The position numbers and the translations under genes are program-made. From the NCBI RefSeq assembly GCF_026723765.1, contig NZ_CP113524.1:124001-188000 (forward strand): DNA of 64,000 bases. Reading direction: 5' to 3'. How positions within the stretch are numbered: position 1 is the stretch's first letter; each line of letters begins with the position of its first letter. Of the stretch, positions 53,517-61,999 are shown piece by piece. The notes under the pieces are model-generated. The model searched no databases. It was given only the letters and a program-made list of their open reading frames with translations, and was not told the origin of the DNA. The DNA is from Lacrimispora xylanolytica. Its GTDB lineage: Bacteria > Bacillota > Clostridia > Lachnospirales > Lachnospiraceae.

Positions 53517-54530
53517 ATGAAGGTGAATATATTAGGAAGCTGCATTTCACGTATATCACTGCTTGATGGTGATTGTTCAGGACATGGGATTGCACATGAT
53601 CATATAGAAATGAAATACTTTTTAGACAAACAAAATATAGCATTGTCTGTTATGCCAGCTCCATTTTCTAAAAATGAAATAATGGATATATCTGCAGAAG
53701 AATTATGGGATAAATCACGTATCCATTCCTTACAACAATGTTTAAATAAATCCACAGTACATATGCTACTTGAATCTGATGCAGATTGGTTGGTTATGGA
53801 TTTATTTGATATGCAAAATGATTTTGCTATCTATAAAGAAACAGCGTTTGCTACTTGTGCTCATGAATATATGCAAACAAAATGCTTTAATAAGTATAAA
53901 AAGGATATTCAGATTGCTAATCTTATGACGCTACCGAAATGGATATGGTATCCTTACGTTGATATATTTTTTGAAAAAATCATGAAAAAGTATGATGAAA
54001 ATCATATTATATTAAATCGCTTTCGATCAAATACATATTATTTGGATAAAGACGGGCTGGTTAAGGAGATACCAAATAACTTTAAAAATCCGTTTCAGGC
54101 CAATGATAATTACAATCAACCCCTCAAAGAATTAGAAGATTATATTATCGAGAAATATAATCCTTATGTGATAGATCTTTCACAATATTTTATGGGAGAT
54201 GCGACATTCTGGGATAATCTCAATGGAGCACATTTTGAAAAAGAATTCTATCGAGAGACCTATACTCAACTGATAAAAATAATACAGGGAGAAACAGACA
54301 ATCGATATTATACTGAGCCTGATTTTTTTAACAAGTCCAGACGTGGCTATGAAGAGGATAAACTGAGGGTATTTGATATTGAACATGGAATTCAGACTCT
54401 AGATATGCTTATATCAAAAGAGGATTTCTTGTGGGTAAATGTTTTGGATAAACTGGATACATATGCTCCTGACGATGAAAGAGTGAAGGAATATAAGAAG
54501 TTTATGAATGATTTCTTTGTTTACGAGTAA
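53517..54530 (+). CDS. DUF6270-type SGNH-like protein
   Basis: The 337-residue product starts NILGSCISRISLLDG, the GSCxSR pattern of DUF6270. Near residue 230 a NLNGAHFEKEFYRETY segment could supply the His of an SGNH-like site. Members occur in glycan and capsule clusters; an acyl-transfer or esterase role is plausible from the SGNH resemblance but unproven. Its base composition matches the island. A 151-base gap separates it from the barrel genes. Confidence 0.65.
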   Translation: MKVNILGSCISRISLLDGDCSGHGIAHDHIEMKYFLDKQNIALSVMPAPFSKNEIMDISAEELWDKSRIHSLQQCLNKSTVHMLLESDADWLVMDLFDMQNDFAIYKETAFATCAHEYMQTKCFNKYKKDIQIANLMTLPKWIWYPYVDIFFEKIMKKYDENHIILNRFRSNTYYLDKDGLVKEIPNNFKNPFQANDNYNQPLKELEDYIIEKYNPYVIDLSQYFMGDATFWDNLNGAHFEKEFYRETYTQLIKIIQGETDNRYYTEPDFFNKSRRGYEEDKLRVFDIEHGIQTLDMLISKEDFLWVNVLDKLDTYAPDDERVKEYKKFMNDFFVYE

Positions 54531-54694
54531 GTTAATGAATATCCGGCAATAGAATATCGATAATTAATAATTTCCTTTAATTTGTTTTTAGAAGAAGATG
54601 CTCGTCAATGATAGGAATTTTAAAAACAGTAAAAAGTTTAGTAGTATTTAGTTATGATTTTATATGCTAATTTGTATGGGAATGGAGGTTAACT

Positions 54695-55075
54695 ATGTTT
54701 TTCATATGCGGTATAAGCCAAGGCAGGAAACTGCTTGATTATTCAAAGACAATAATCTGTGGCCTGTGTGGAGGCTATGGCAGATATCAGGTTTATATGA
54801 CCTATAGCTATTTTAGTGTATTTTTCATTCCTATCATTAAATGGGACCGTCGATATTACGTTCAGATGTCTTGCTGCAATACGATCTATGAGTTGAATGC
54901 AGAAAAGGGCAAGCAAATAAGCAGAAGAGAGTCGGTAGACATTACAGATCAGGATTTAACTATCATTGAGACTGGTAAAAGGACTACAGGGTGGAATCAA
55001 AAGGCCTGCACAAACTGCGGATATGAAACGTCAGAGGATTTTGAATATTGCCCGAAATGTGGGCAAAGATTCTAG
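54695..55075 (+). CDS. Zinc-ribbon protein
   Basis: A 126-residue protein after GGAGG. It has an N-terminal Cys pair (CGLCGGYG), a membrane-compatible segment (YSYFSVFFIPIIKW) and a C-terminal zinc ribbon (CTNCGYETSEDFEYCPKCG). The middle matches the common 'zinc-ribbon domain-containing' proteins of Clostridia. Function is unknown. It closes the island just before the IS66 insertion. Confidence 0.75.
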   Translation: MFFICGISQGRKLLDYSKTIICGLCGGYGRYQVYMTYSYFSVFFIPIIKWDRRYYVQMSCCNTIYELNAEKGKQISRRESVDITDQDLTIIETGKRTTGWNQKACTNCGYETSEDFEYCPKCGQRF

Positions 55076-55110
55076 ACCCGATTGACAAATGTAATAATTA
55101 AGAATAGAAA

Positions 55111-55145
55111 CAGCCGGTCATAGATATCAAAGACCGGCTGTTTGC
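55111..55145 (+). terminator. Terminator after the zinc-ribbon gene
   Basis: CAGCCGGTC and GACCGGCTG pair across a 13-base loop, then TTTG. Confidence 0.7.
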
Positions 55146-55197
55146 GTTATGTTCCATATTAAATATTTTTTATATAACATTTTCCTAATCAACTGAA

Positions 55198-55205
55198 GGT
55201 GTAAC
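55198..55205. repeat. Left target-site duplication of IS66 (GGTGTAAC)
   Basis: The same eight bases flank the other end at 57847-57854. Eight bases is the known IS66-family duplication length. Confidence 0.9.
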
Positions 55206-55281
55206 GTAAGCGCATAGTTTCGGGGTATGACTCATAAATAATTTCCGGATCCTATTGCTAGGATTCGGAAATGAAAGCATT

Positions 55282-56883
55282 TTACTCCATTTTGTTCTTG
55301 CAAAGTTCTTGGACTGTTTTATCCCAAGGCGCAAGTTTTGCTATCTCATCATCTGACATGCCCTTGCTGGGACGATTCTCTAGCAAGAACTTCAGATATT
55401 CATATAGATTTAAGTCATACGCCTTTGCCATCTCTATGATAGTGAGATAGAGCGAATTGGCTGTCGCTCCTTCCGGAGTGTCTGAAAAGAGCCAGTTTTT
55501 CCGGCCTATAGTTACTGGACGGATTGAATTTTCGCTAAGGTTGTTGCTTAAGCTGCACCGGCCATCTTCCAGATATGTCATAAGAAAGTCTCGACGGTTT
55601 TTAATATATGTGATTGCTTTCTTAAGTTTGGCATTATCTCCGGGATTGACTTGGTTTGCCCACGCCAAGAAGCCCTCAACGACTGGTCTTTGGTCTTTGA
55701 GGCGACGATTGCCTATCTGTTTGTATGAGAGTCCTTTTTCCTTATAGACCCGTTCATACTCGAACAACTTATTACAATACAAGACTCCCTGTACTGCCGG
55801 ATGACTGTAATCCTTCTCATGGCCTTTTGGGATAGCCTCCAATAGATATCTCCTGATATGTGCAAAGCAACAACAACGCCTGGCTTCATTCACCTTGTTG
55901 TAGCCCTTGTATGCATCTGTCATTAGATAAAATCCAGGTTCCATACCCTTTAGGAATTGTTTGATATTTTCTCCTGCTCTTGTGGGCGTGTAATTATAGA
56001 GGACGATAGGATTTAATCCATCTTCACCAGTTCGGACAACCCATAAATAAGATTTTGTCTGTGCCCGCCGGTCTTCCTCTTTTAATACCTGGATTGGTGT
56101 CTCGTCCATCATAAGGAATCTGCGTTTTAGCAGTTCCCTATGAAAGTAATCATACAGCGGCGTTATATATTCAATGCCAACTATAATAATCCAGTGTGCC
56201 ATAGATGTTCGTCCTATTGGAGCGTTCATCTGCTGGAAATCCTGCTCCTGACGATAAAGAGGGATGTACAATCCGTACTTTCGATAAATGATATATGCCA
56301 GCAGGGATTCTGAAACATAACTTCCGGGAATCAATGCAGGCGTTCCATTATCCTTTATAAACTGTGGCTCCTCCGTATCCTTGCACTCTGGACATGAATA
56401 CGTGGTTGCCATGTATTCGATACGCTCCAGCTTTGGCGGAGTATAAACGATTTCGCTTCGGATCAGTTCTGTTCCAATCGGAATCATTTGGGTTCCACAG
56501 ATTGGACATGTTTTTTCCTCTTTGGTCAGTGTATCTACATTTAGCTGTCTGGTTGGAATATCCTTAAATTGTTCTGCTAAAGTAGGTTTCTTTTTTCGAG
56601 ATTTCTTTGGAGCGGGGATAACTTCCGGTTCGATTAGTTCCACCGGTTTTTCGTCCTCTGTAAGATTGTCAAAAAGGTTCAATTGACCTGCGACGTCATC
56701 CACGCGGCGTTCACTGGAAGCACCAAAATACTTCTGGCGAAACCAAGCCAGTTCAGACTTAAGATTATCATTTTCAGCCTGCTGTTTATTCAATGCTTCC
56801 GCAAGTGTTTTGATCGTAGTATTTAGTTGTGAAATCATATCTTTAAGCTCAATGAGCTGGATATCTTTACTACTGTTGGCCAC
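55282..56883 (-). CDS. tnpC: IS66 transposase TnpC
   Basis: A 533-residue DDE transposase. I start at the GTG (complement of 56881-56883) with AAGGAG seven bases upstream. It has the IS66 N-terminal coiled coil (LIELKDMISQLNTTIKTLAE), WFRQKYFGASSER, a zinc finger (CPICGTQM, CPECKD), and the catalytic region MMDETPIQVLKEE, MTDAYKGYN and SLSNNLSENSIRPVTIGRKN with the final Glu. It appears complete. Confidence 0.92.
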   Translation of the reverse strand: MANSSKDIQLIELKDMISQLNTTIKTLAEALNKQQAENDNLKSELAWFRQKYFGASSERRVDDVAGQLNLFDNLTEDEKPVELIEPEVIPAPKKSRKKKPTLAEQFKDIPTRQLNVDTLTKEEKTCPICGTQMIPIGTELIRSEIVYTPPKLERIEYMATTYSCPECKDTEEPQFIKDNGTPALIPGSYVSESLLAYIIYRKYGLYIPLYRQEQDFQQMNAPIGRTSMAHWIIIVGIEYITPLYDYFHRELLKRRFLMMDETPIQVLKEEDRRAQTKSYLWVVRTGEDGLNPIVLYNYTPTRAGENIKQFLKGMEPGFYLMTDAYKGYNKVNEARRCCCFAHIRRYLLEAIPKGHEKDYSHPAVQGVLYCNKLFEYERVYKEKGLSYKQIGNRRLKDQRPVVEGFLAWANQVNPGDNAKLKKAITYIKNRRDFLMTYLEDGRCSLSNNLSENSIRPVTIGRKNWLFSDTPEGATANSLYLTIIEMAKAYDLNLYEYLKFLLENRPSKGMSDDEIAKLAPWDKTVQELCKNKME

Positions 56884-56954
56884 GTTTTTGCTCCTTAGTT
56901 TACTATAAAAAGTATACCATAAAAAGAGCGAAAAAGCCAGTAAAATCAAGGGTT

Positions 56955-57299
56955 TCAGCCGGTTTTAAGAGCTTTTGGCTGCTCGATTTCAAGCCCCGTC
57001 ATAAGCCAGTCGAATTGTTGCCAGGTAATATTTTTTGCCTCATTGCTATTTCTTGGCCATCGATACTTGCCTTGAACAACGTCAAGCCGTTTATAGAGAA
57101 GAACCATTCCATCAGGCTCTCGGAGCAGAACCTTGATTCGGTCACATCGTCTGCCACAGAATAGATAAATTGATCTGGCATCCGGTTCCGCTTTCAACTG
57201 GTCTAGAATGATGGCGTAGAGTCCATCTATGGACTTACGCATATCCGTATAGCCTGTAATGATATAGATGTTGATTGCTGTGGAAATATCACCTAGCAC
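56955..57299 (-). CDS. tnpB: IS66 accessory protein TnpB
   Basis: A 114-residue protein from GTG (complement of 57297-57299), which overlaps the end of tnpA. Typical motifs are IYIITGYTDMRKSIDGL, IYLFCGRRCDRIKVLL and WDVVQ-like LDVVQGKYRWP. TnpB is needed for IS66 transposition; its exact role is not settled. Confidence 0.9.
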   Translation of the reverse strand: MLGDISTAINIYIITGYTDMRKSIDGLYAIILDQLKAEPDARSIYLFCGRRCDRIKVLLREPDGMVLLYKRLDVVQGKYRWPRNSNEAKNITWQQFDWLMTGLEIEQPKALKTG

Positions 57300-57712
57300 A
57301 ACATAACACCTCCCATGCATTTGAGAGTAGTTTCGATCAGGTTTTTATCTGTGTTATTAAAGAAGCGGATTGTTGCATTGCCAATCAGAATTTCAACCGT
57401 AGGCAATTCTTTGGTAGCAAGATCCGGAACAATGCAAGTATTTTGCTCTACTTGCAAAGGAGCAGGCATTGATGCCGAATCCGGCATTAAGTTAACCTTT
57501 ACCACTTCCTGCAAAGGAGCAGATGTTTTCTTTCCTTGATCATCTAACATGGGGATCACCATTCCACGCTTACGAAGTCTACTGATCCAGTTATAAAAGG
57601 TGCCTGGATTAATATCATTCATTTGGCACCATTGATAGTCGGAGAGGCCGCTTTGTCGGCACTCCATGATGAGCAGAAACTGCTCATCGGCAGAAATTCG
57701 TTTTGATCTCAT
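57293..57712 (-). CDS. tnpA: IS66 protein TnpA (helix-turn-helix)
   Basis: A 139-residue protein from ATG (complement of 57710-57712). The N-terminal helix-turn-helix reads SGLSDYQWCQMNDINPGTFYNW. It presumably binds the element's ends. Two direct repeats of about 17 bases (TAGAGTAAAA followed by CGCTCGCA or TGCTTGCA) lie just upstream of the gene. Confidence 0.88.
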   Translation of the reverse strand: MRSKRISADEQFLLIMECRQSGLSDYQWCQMNDINPGTFYNWISRLRKRGMVIPMLDDQGKKTSAPLQEVVKVNLMPDSASMPAPLQVEQNTCIVPDLATKELPTVEILIGNATIRFFNNTDKNLIETTLKCMGGVMLC

Positions 57713-57846
57713 AATTGCTAGTCTCCGAAATAGAGTAAAATGCTTGCATTCTCGCAAAGGCTTAGAGTAAAACGCTCGCATTTCCTGATAACAATTATAA
57801 AGAAAAACGGTGCAATTTAAAATCCACCCTTAGATTAGGCGCTTAC

Positions 57847-57854
57847 GGTGTAAC
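57847..57854. repeat. Right target-site duplication of IS66 (GGTGTAAC)
   Basis: Perfect match to 55198-55205. Confidence 0.9.
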
Positions 57855-57872
57855 TGCATTTATGCAGATATT

Positions 57873-58442
57873 CTATAGAATCAAATCATCAATTCCCCTC
57901 TTAGGAACATAATGAACCTGGTTATCATCCCTATAATACCGAATATCCCCATTTTCCTTCACTGGTACAATAACCACTTCTTCCTTAGGCTTCCCAAGTG
58001 CAAGAACCAAGTCAATGGAATAAAAGGCAGTGTCAATGCCTAATGCCTCTGCCAGGCGGCTTCTCTGCACGTTACCCAGTATGCATCCGCCATACCCTTT
58101 TTCAACCGCCCCCAGCATCATGGTCTGTGCAGCAATGCCATCATCATACAATTTATTTTTACCAAGAGACAGATCACATAATATAATAATATAGGCAGAT
58201 GGGCGTTCTCCTTTTTTGGGACCATCCCATTCAGGCAGTGCTCCAGCCCAGCCAAGAGTCTCAAACACCTTTTCCGTTTCTTCCGGTGTATTACACAACC
58301 GGAATTTAAGAGCCTGGGAATTTGATGTGGAAGGTGTGAGCCTGGCAAGGTCCACCAGTTCTTTTAATTCTGCTGTCGGGATTTGTACCTCCTCATAAAA
58401 TCTGCGGTATGTACGGGATTTAGTGATAAGATCTTTAAACAT
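57873..58442 (-). CDS. Nitroreductase family protein
   Basis: A 189-residue FMN-dependent enzyme from ATG (complement of 58440-58442) with GGAGGT upstream. Motifs: SRTYRRF (FMN phosphate-binding Arg), ARLTPSTSNSQALKFR, IAAQTMMLGAVEKGYGGCILGN and VLALGKPKEE. Members reduce nitro groups, quinones or flavins. It has no obvious functional partner here; the IS66 element sits just past its 3' end. Confidence 0.85.
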   Translation of the reverse strand: MFKDLITKSRTYRRFYEEVQIPTAELKELVDLARLTPSTSNSQALKFRLCNTPEETEKVFETLGWAGALPEWDGPKKGERPSAYIIILCDLSLGKNKLYDDGIAAQTMMLGAVEKGYGGCILGNVQRSRLAEALGIDTAFYSIDLVLALGKPKEEVVIVPVKENGDIRYYRDDNQVHYVPKRGIDDLIL

Positions 58443-59308
58443 AACAGTACCTCCTGTTCCATATAATTCACATTGTGATTTTATTAAATTAATTAGTTGA
58501 AGTATAGCAGGAAATGATTGGGTCTGCAATGGGAGAAGTGCTAGGCATACATAGTATGCAAGTACGTATGCCGCCCATGCTCATGCACATGAAAAGTATA
58601 ATGGTACTACGAAGCACCGTAAATACATTAAACTGAAGATGAGAAATTAGCAATAGCACAAGGCAAAGTGTACTAACAGACCAAGGATAATATGTTTAAG
58701 ATATTCCTCTTTAGAATCCCTAATTCAAAAAAGGAATGGCCTGTATTCTATAAAGTGAAATTCCTATTGGACGTGGTATTAAAAGAACTCTAACGTCAAA
58801 TTAGCACATAAACACCATCGAATCACCACATATATATCACCCGATGTCATTTCAGACTAATTATATTTCTTTTGTAAATTCCAATAGCTACATAAAAATC
58901 TACAAAAATCCAGATATTATGAGCCAAAAACCAATGAAAAATAAAATGGAAATCAGCATGTAGCGACCTTACAGCTCTAAATGCATGTAAAAATATTACA
59001 AAGATTTTACAAAAACAATACAAAAATCATACATTATGTGAATGGACAAATGAAAAGCAACTTAATTAAATTAATTTCAAGTGCACAAATTTATAATTAT
59101 ATTAAGCATCCACCCACCTTTCATTGTAATAATTTTTAAGAAATACCCCGATTTTAATTAAGAAAAAAATCATGAAAAGGTCATTGACTTTGTAATTCTA
59201 AGGTGTTAAACTTGGAATCGGTTTCAGGGTCGTAGGACAACATGAAACCGCGGCAACATATTACATAAAAAAATAAAAATCTATGTGGTCGCAAGGAGGA
59301 GAATTATT
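58443..59308. other. Long AT-rich intergenic region
   Basis: No gene is supported in 866 bases. An inverted repeat GGCATAC/GTATGCC lies at 58544-58572, in the likely upstream control region of the nitroreductase. A promoter-like TTGACT, 17 bases, TAAACT lies at 59184-59212. Downstream of it is a perfect 8-bp hairpin CGGTTTCA/TGAAACCG at 59219-59250, in the expected leader of the next gene. Confidence 0.5.
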
Positions 59309-59605
59309 ATGAAATTAACTACAAAGAAACTCGTACTTACAGGCGTAGCTGTATTAACAATGGCAGCAATCTCTGCATGTGGAAGCAAGACAACAGAGAC
59401 AACAGCAGCTACTGAGGCTGAAGTAACAACAGAAGCAGCTACAACAGAAGCAGTTACAACAGAAGAAGCAACAACAACAGAAGAGACAACTTTAGAGTCT
59501 TCTGAAGAAGCTAGCACAGAAGAGACATCTGCAGAAGCAGCTGAGTCTGAGTCCGCAACAGAAGCATCTTCCGTAGAAGCTGAAACTACAAAGGCAGCTA
59601 ACTAA
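59309..59605 (+). CDS. Low-complexity Thr/Glu/Ala-rich lipoprotein
   Basis: ATG 59309 follows AAGGAGGAG. A lipoprotein signal ends in AAISACGS (Cys near residue 24). The remaining 75 residues are almost only Thr, Glu, Ala and Ser, with short TTEA repeats, and no folded domain is evident. The composition resembles the spacer linker of lipoproteins such as MetQ in this window but without a following domain. It may be a membrane-anchored acidic brush; function unknown. It is followed by a strong terminator. Confidence 0.75.
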   Translation: MKLTTKKLVLTGVAVLTMAAISACGSKTTETTAATEAEVTTEAATTEAVTTEEATTTEETTLESSEEASTEETSAEAAESESATEASSVEAETTKAAN

Positions 59606-59647
59606 TTCAGTATTTATACCGAATTAATCTAGAATATGTTTTTTATG

Positions 59648-59677
59648 AGGCGGGGACATTTTGTCCCCGTCTTTTTT
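59648..59677 (+). terminator. Terminator of the lipoprotein gene
   Basis: GCGGGGACA pairs with TGTCCCCGT across a short loop, then TTTTTT. Confidence 0.85.
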
Positions 59678-59754
59678 GCGCTCCTATGCTATGCAGAGAG
59701 GGGCCTCTTGTGTTATAATTTTCCCAATTAGCAAAATCAAGGAGGTCCATTCTT

Positions 59755-60525
59755 ATGAAGATCACATATATCCATCACAGCTCGTTTCTTGTGGAGCTTG
59801 AGACTATGACTCTGTTGTTTGATTATACGGAAGGTGTCATACCTGAAATCAAAAAGGATAAGCCCCTTTTTGTGTTTGCAAGCCATAGACATGGAGATCA
59901 TTATTCCCCTAAGATACTGGAGCGCTTTGATGATTTCAAAGCGATCAGATATATTTTATCCGATGACATTTCAATCAAACAAATGCTGGAACAAACCGGA
60001 AAACAAACTGGCGAACAAACCGGAAATCATATCACGTTTATGAAACCAGGTGCCAAAAGAAAATTTGGAATTATACAGGGAAGCATCTCCGATCTGGAAT
60101 TGGAAGATGGCATTGCAGATATAGAAATTCAAACATTTAGTTCTACGGATGAAGGAGTCGCTTTCATCATAAAAACAGAAGGAAAGGTCCTTTACCATGC
60201 CGGGGACCTAAATAACTGGCGCTGGGAAGGAGAACCGGAAGACTGGAACCTTGCTATGGCAAAACAGTACTCTGAAGAAGTGGACAAGATGAAAGGTATG
60301 GAGATTGATGTTGCATTTTTGCCTCTTGATCCCAGACAAGAAAATGCTTTCCACCTTGGATTTGACGAGTTTATGAAAAAGGTTCAGGTAAATCTGGTAT
60401 TCCCCATGCATTGCTGGGGAGATTTTTCTGTAATTAAAAAAATAAAAAGTATGGAAGTATCAAAACCTTATAAGGACCGAATCATGAACATTCAGGAAGA
60501 CGGCCAAAGCTTTATTATTAAGTAG
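59755..60525 (+). CDS. MBL-fold metal-dependent hydrolase
   Basis: The 256-residue protein has the metallo-beta-lactamase HxHxDH motif in ASHRHGDHYS, a later metal site in LYHAGDLNNW and a final His in FPMHCWGDF. This resembles the UlaG/YtnP-like group. A short KQTG/EQTG repeat (residues about 82-91) lies in a loop. Its substrate is unknown. AAGGAGG precedes the ATG, and the ThrE-like pair follows after 11 bases. Confidence 0.8.
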   Translation: MKITYIHHSSFLVELETMTLLFDYTEGVIPEIKKDKPLFVFASHRHGDHYSPKILERFDDFKAIRYILSDDISIKQMLEQTGKQTGEQTGNHITFMKPGAKRKFGIIQGSISDLELEDGIADIEIQTFSSTDEGVAFIIKTEGKVLYHAGDLNNWRWEGEPEDWNLAMAKQYSEEVDKMKGMEIDVAFLPLDPRQENAFHLGFDEFMKKVQVNLVFPMHCWGDFSVIKKIKSMEVSKPYKDRIMNIQEDGQSFIIK

Positions 60526-60536
60526 GAGACCGGAAT

Positions 60537-61517
60537 ATGGAACGCGAAACAGATCAGAAAGCAGATAAAAAAGCAGATAAGAAATCAGACCAAAAAGCAG
60601 ATATGAAAGCAGGTCCCAAAGCAGACCCCAAAGCAGGCCCCAAAGCTCACCAAAAAGAAAAGCAGGAAAAAGATTTTGAGACAGACCAAATAGACTATAA
60701 ATCAAAATCCAATTCCCAACCAGAACCACCTTCCTCTCATCAGACCAATCAAAGAGAAGTCCTCAATGCCGCCATGCAGGCTGGACACATTCTTTTGGAA
60801 AATGGAGCAGAAATCTTTCGGGTCGAGGAAACCATGGACAGAATCTGCCGCCATTTTGGGATTGAATCCGGGAACTCTTTTGTTTTAAGCAACGGAATTT
60901 TCACCACTTCGGGCAATGAGCGGGAGGAAATATTTGCAAAGGTACAGCATATCCCCGTGAGCGGAACACATTTGGACCGGGTAGCTGCCGTCAATCAATT
61001 GTCCAGAGAGATTGAGGCTGGTCAGGTTAGCATCTCAGAGGTAAGACAGCGCTTAGACGAAATCAGGGTCATGCCGGGGAAATCAAAGGTCATGCAGATA
61101 CTTGCTTCCGGAGTAGGAAGCGCCTGCTTCTGTTATCTCTTTGGCGGCAATGTAAGAGACAGTGTGTGCGCCTTTGGGACAGGGATTCTTTTGTACTTTT
61201 ACGTTTTATTTATCAGTGCTCCAAGACTTTCAAAAATTGTAGGAAATATTGGTGGTGGTGCCCTGGTCACGTTTATTTGTACCATGCTGTATCTCCTTGG
61301 CATCGGCGAACACCTTAATTTTATGATCATTGGCTCCATCATGCCTCTGATTCCGGGAGTGCCATTTACCAACGCCATTCGTGATATCGCTGACGGAGAT
61401 TATATCTCCGGCTCTGTGCGGATGATGGATGCCCTTTTGGTGTTCTTTAGCATTGCCATGGGAGTTGGTCTTGTATTTGGAGTGTTTCACCGTTTGACAG
61501 GAGGTGCGCTCTTATGA
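60537..61517 (+). CDS. ThrE/YjjP-type exporter large subunit with Lys-rich N-terminus
   Basis: Residues about 75-326 are the ThrE/YjjP domain: AAMQAGHILLENGAEIFRVEETM in the soluble part, then five hydrophobic spans with SIMPLIPGVPFTNAIRD. Residues 2-40 are an unusual repeat of KAD/KAG/KSD units (KADKKADKKSDQKAD, then KAGPKADPKAGPKA). Together with the next gene it forms a split threonine/serine exporter of the YjjP-YjjB kind. The genes overlap by four bases. Confidence 0.8.
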   Translation: MERETDQKADKKADKKSDQKADMKAGPKADPKAGPKAHQKEKQEKDFETDQIDYKSKSNSQPEPPSSHQTNQREVLNAAMQAGHILLENGAEIFRVEETMDRICRHFGIESGNSFVLSNGIFTTSGNEREEIFAKVQHIPVSGTHLDRVAAVNQLSREIEAGQVSISEVRQRLDEIRVMPGKSKVMQILASGVGSACFCYLFGGNVRDSVCAFGTGILLYFYVLFISAPRLSKIVGNIGGGALVTFICTMLYLLGIGEHLNFMIIGSIMPLIPGVPFTNAIRDIADGDYISGSVRMMDALLVFFSIAMGVGLVFGVFHRLTGGALL

Positions 61518-61999
61518 GTCTGTTGTTTGAGACCTTGGCTGCCATTATTGGCACAATTTCATTTTCCCTGCTGTTTGGAGTTCCAAGGAAGTTTTATCCG
61601 TACTGCGGATTTATCGGTGGGGCTGGCTGGATTGTTTACGCGGCACTGCTTAAATTTGTGTCGACTCCTATGTCAGCCATGATTGCTACCATTGTTGTGA
61701 TACTTTTTTCCAGAATGTTTGCGGTGAGAGAGCGATGCCCTGTTACCATATTTTTAATATCCGGCATTTTCCCTCTGGTTCCAGGGGCAGGGGTGTATTG
61801 GACGGCTTACTATATTGTAATGGATGAGCTTAATTTAGCGGCTCGTACTGGATTTTTAGCGCTTAAGGTGGCAGTTGCCATTGTACTTGGAATCGTATTT
61901 GTTTTCGAACTTCCTCAGGGTATTTTTAAGTTTGCGGCTAAAAAGCCGATAAAGACAGAGGAGAGAAAAGAAAGGGAGAATAAAGATGATTTGGATTAG
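61514..61999 (+). CDS. ThrE/YjjB-type exporter small subunit
   Basis: A 161-residue membrane protein with about five spans and motifs AAIIGTISFSLLFGVPRK, GGAGWIVY and SGIFPLVPGAGVYW. It completes the two-gene ThrE-type exporter and overlaps both neighbours (4 bases upstream, 14 downstream). Amino-acid or dicarboxylate export is known for relatives; the substrate here is not known. Confidence 0.8.
   Translation: MSLLFETLAAIIGTISFSLLFGVPRKFYPYCGFIGGAGWIVYAALLKFVSTPMSAMIATIVVILFSRMFAVRERCPVTIFLISGIFPLVPGAGVYWTAYYIVMDELNLAARTGFLALKVAVAIVLGIVFVFELPQGIFKFAAKKPIKTEERKERENKDDLD

Larger units (their letters stand above)
55206..57846 (-). mobile_element. Complete IS66-family insertion sequence
   Basis: The 2641-bp element begins with GTAAGCGC and ends with its inverse GCGCTTAC, with weaker inverted similarity further in. 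It carries tnpA, tnpB and tnpC on the minus strand in the standard order. All three frames are intact and the target duplication is perfect, so insertion was recent. It lies in the gap between the zinc-ribbon and nitroreductase genes and breaks neither. Confidence 0.92.

Noticed and set aside
58443-59308. Small genes or a known riboswitch in the long gap
   Set aside because: Only short frames without ribosome sites were seen, and the hairpin at 59219-59250 does not match a riboswitch class I can recognise.
59987-60027. KQTG/EQTG direct repeats as a CRISPR or mobile repeat
   Set aside because: They are in-frame codon repeats inside a loop of the MBL-fold gene, with no spacers.
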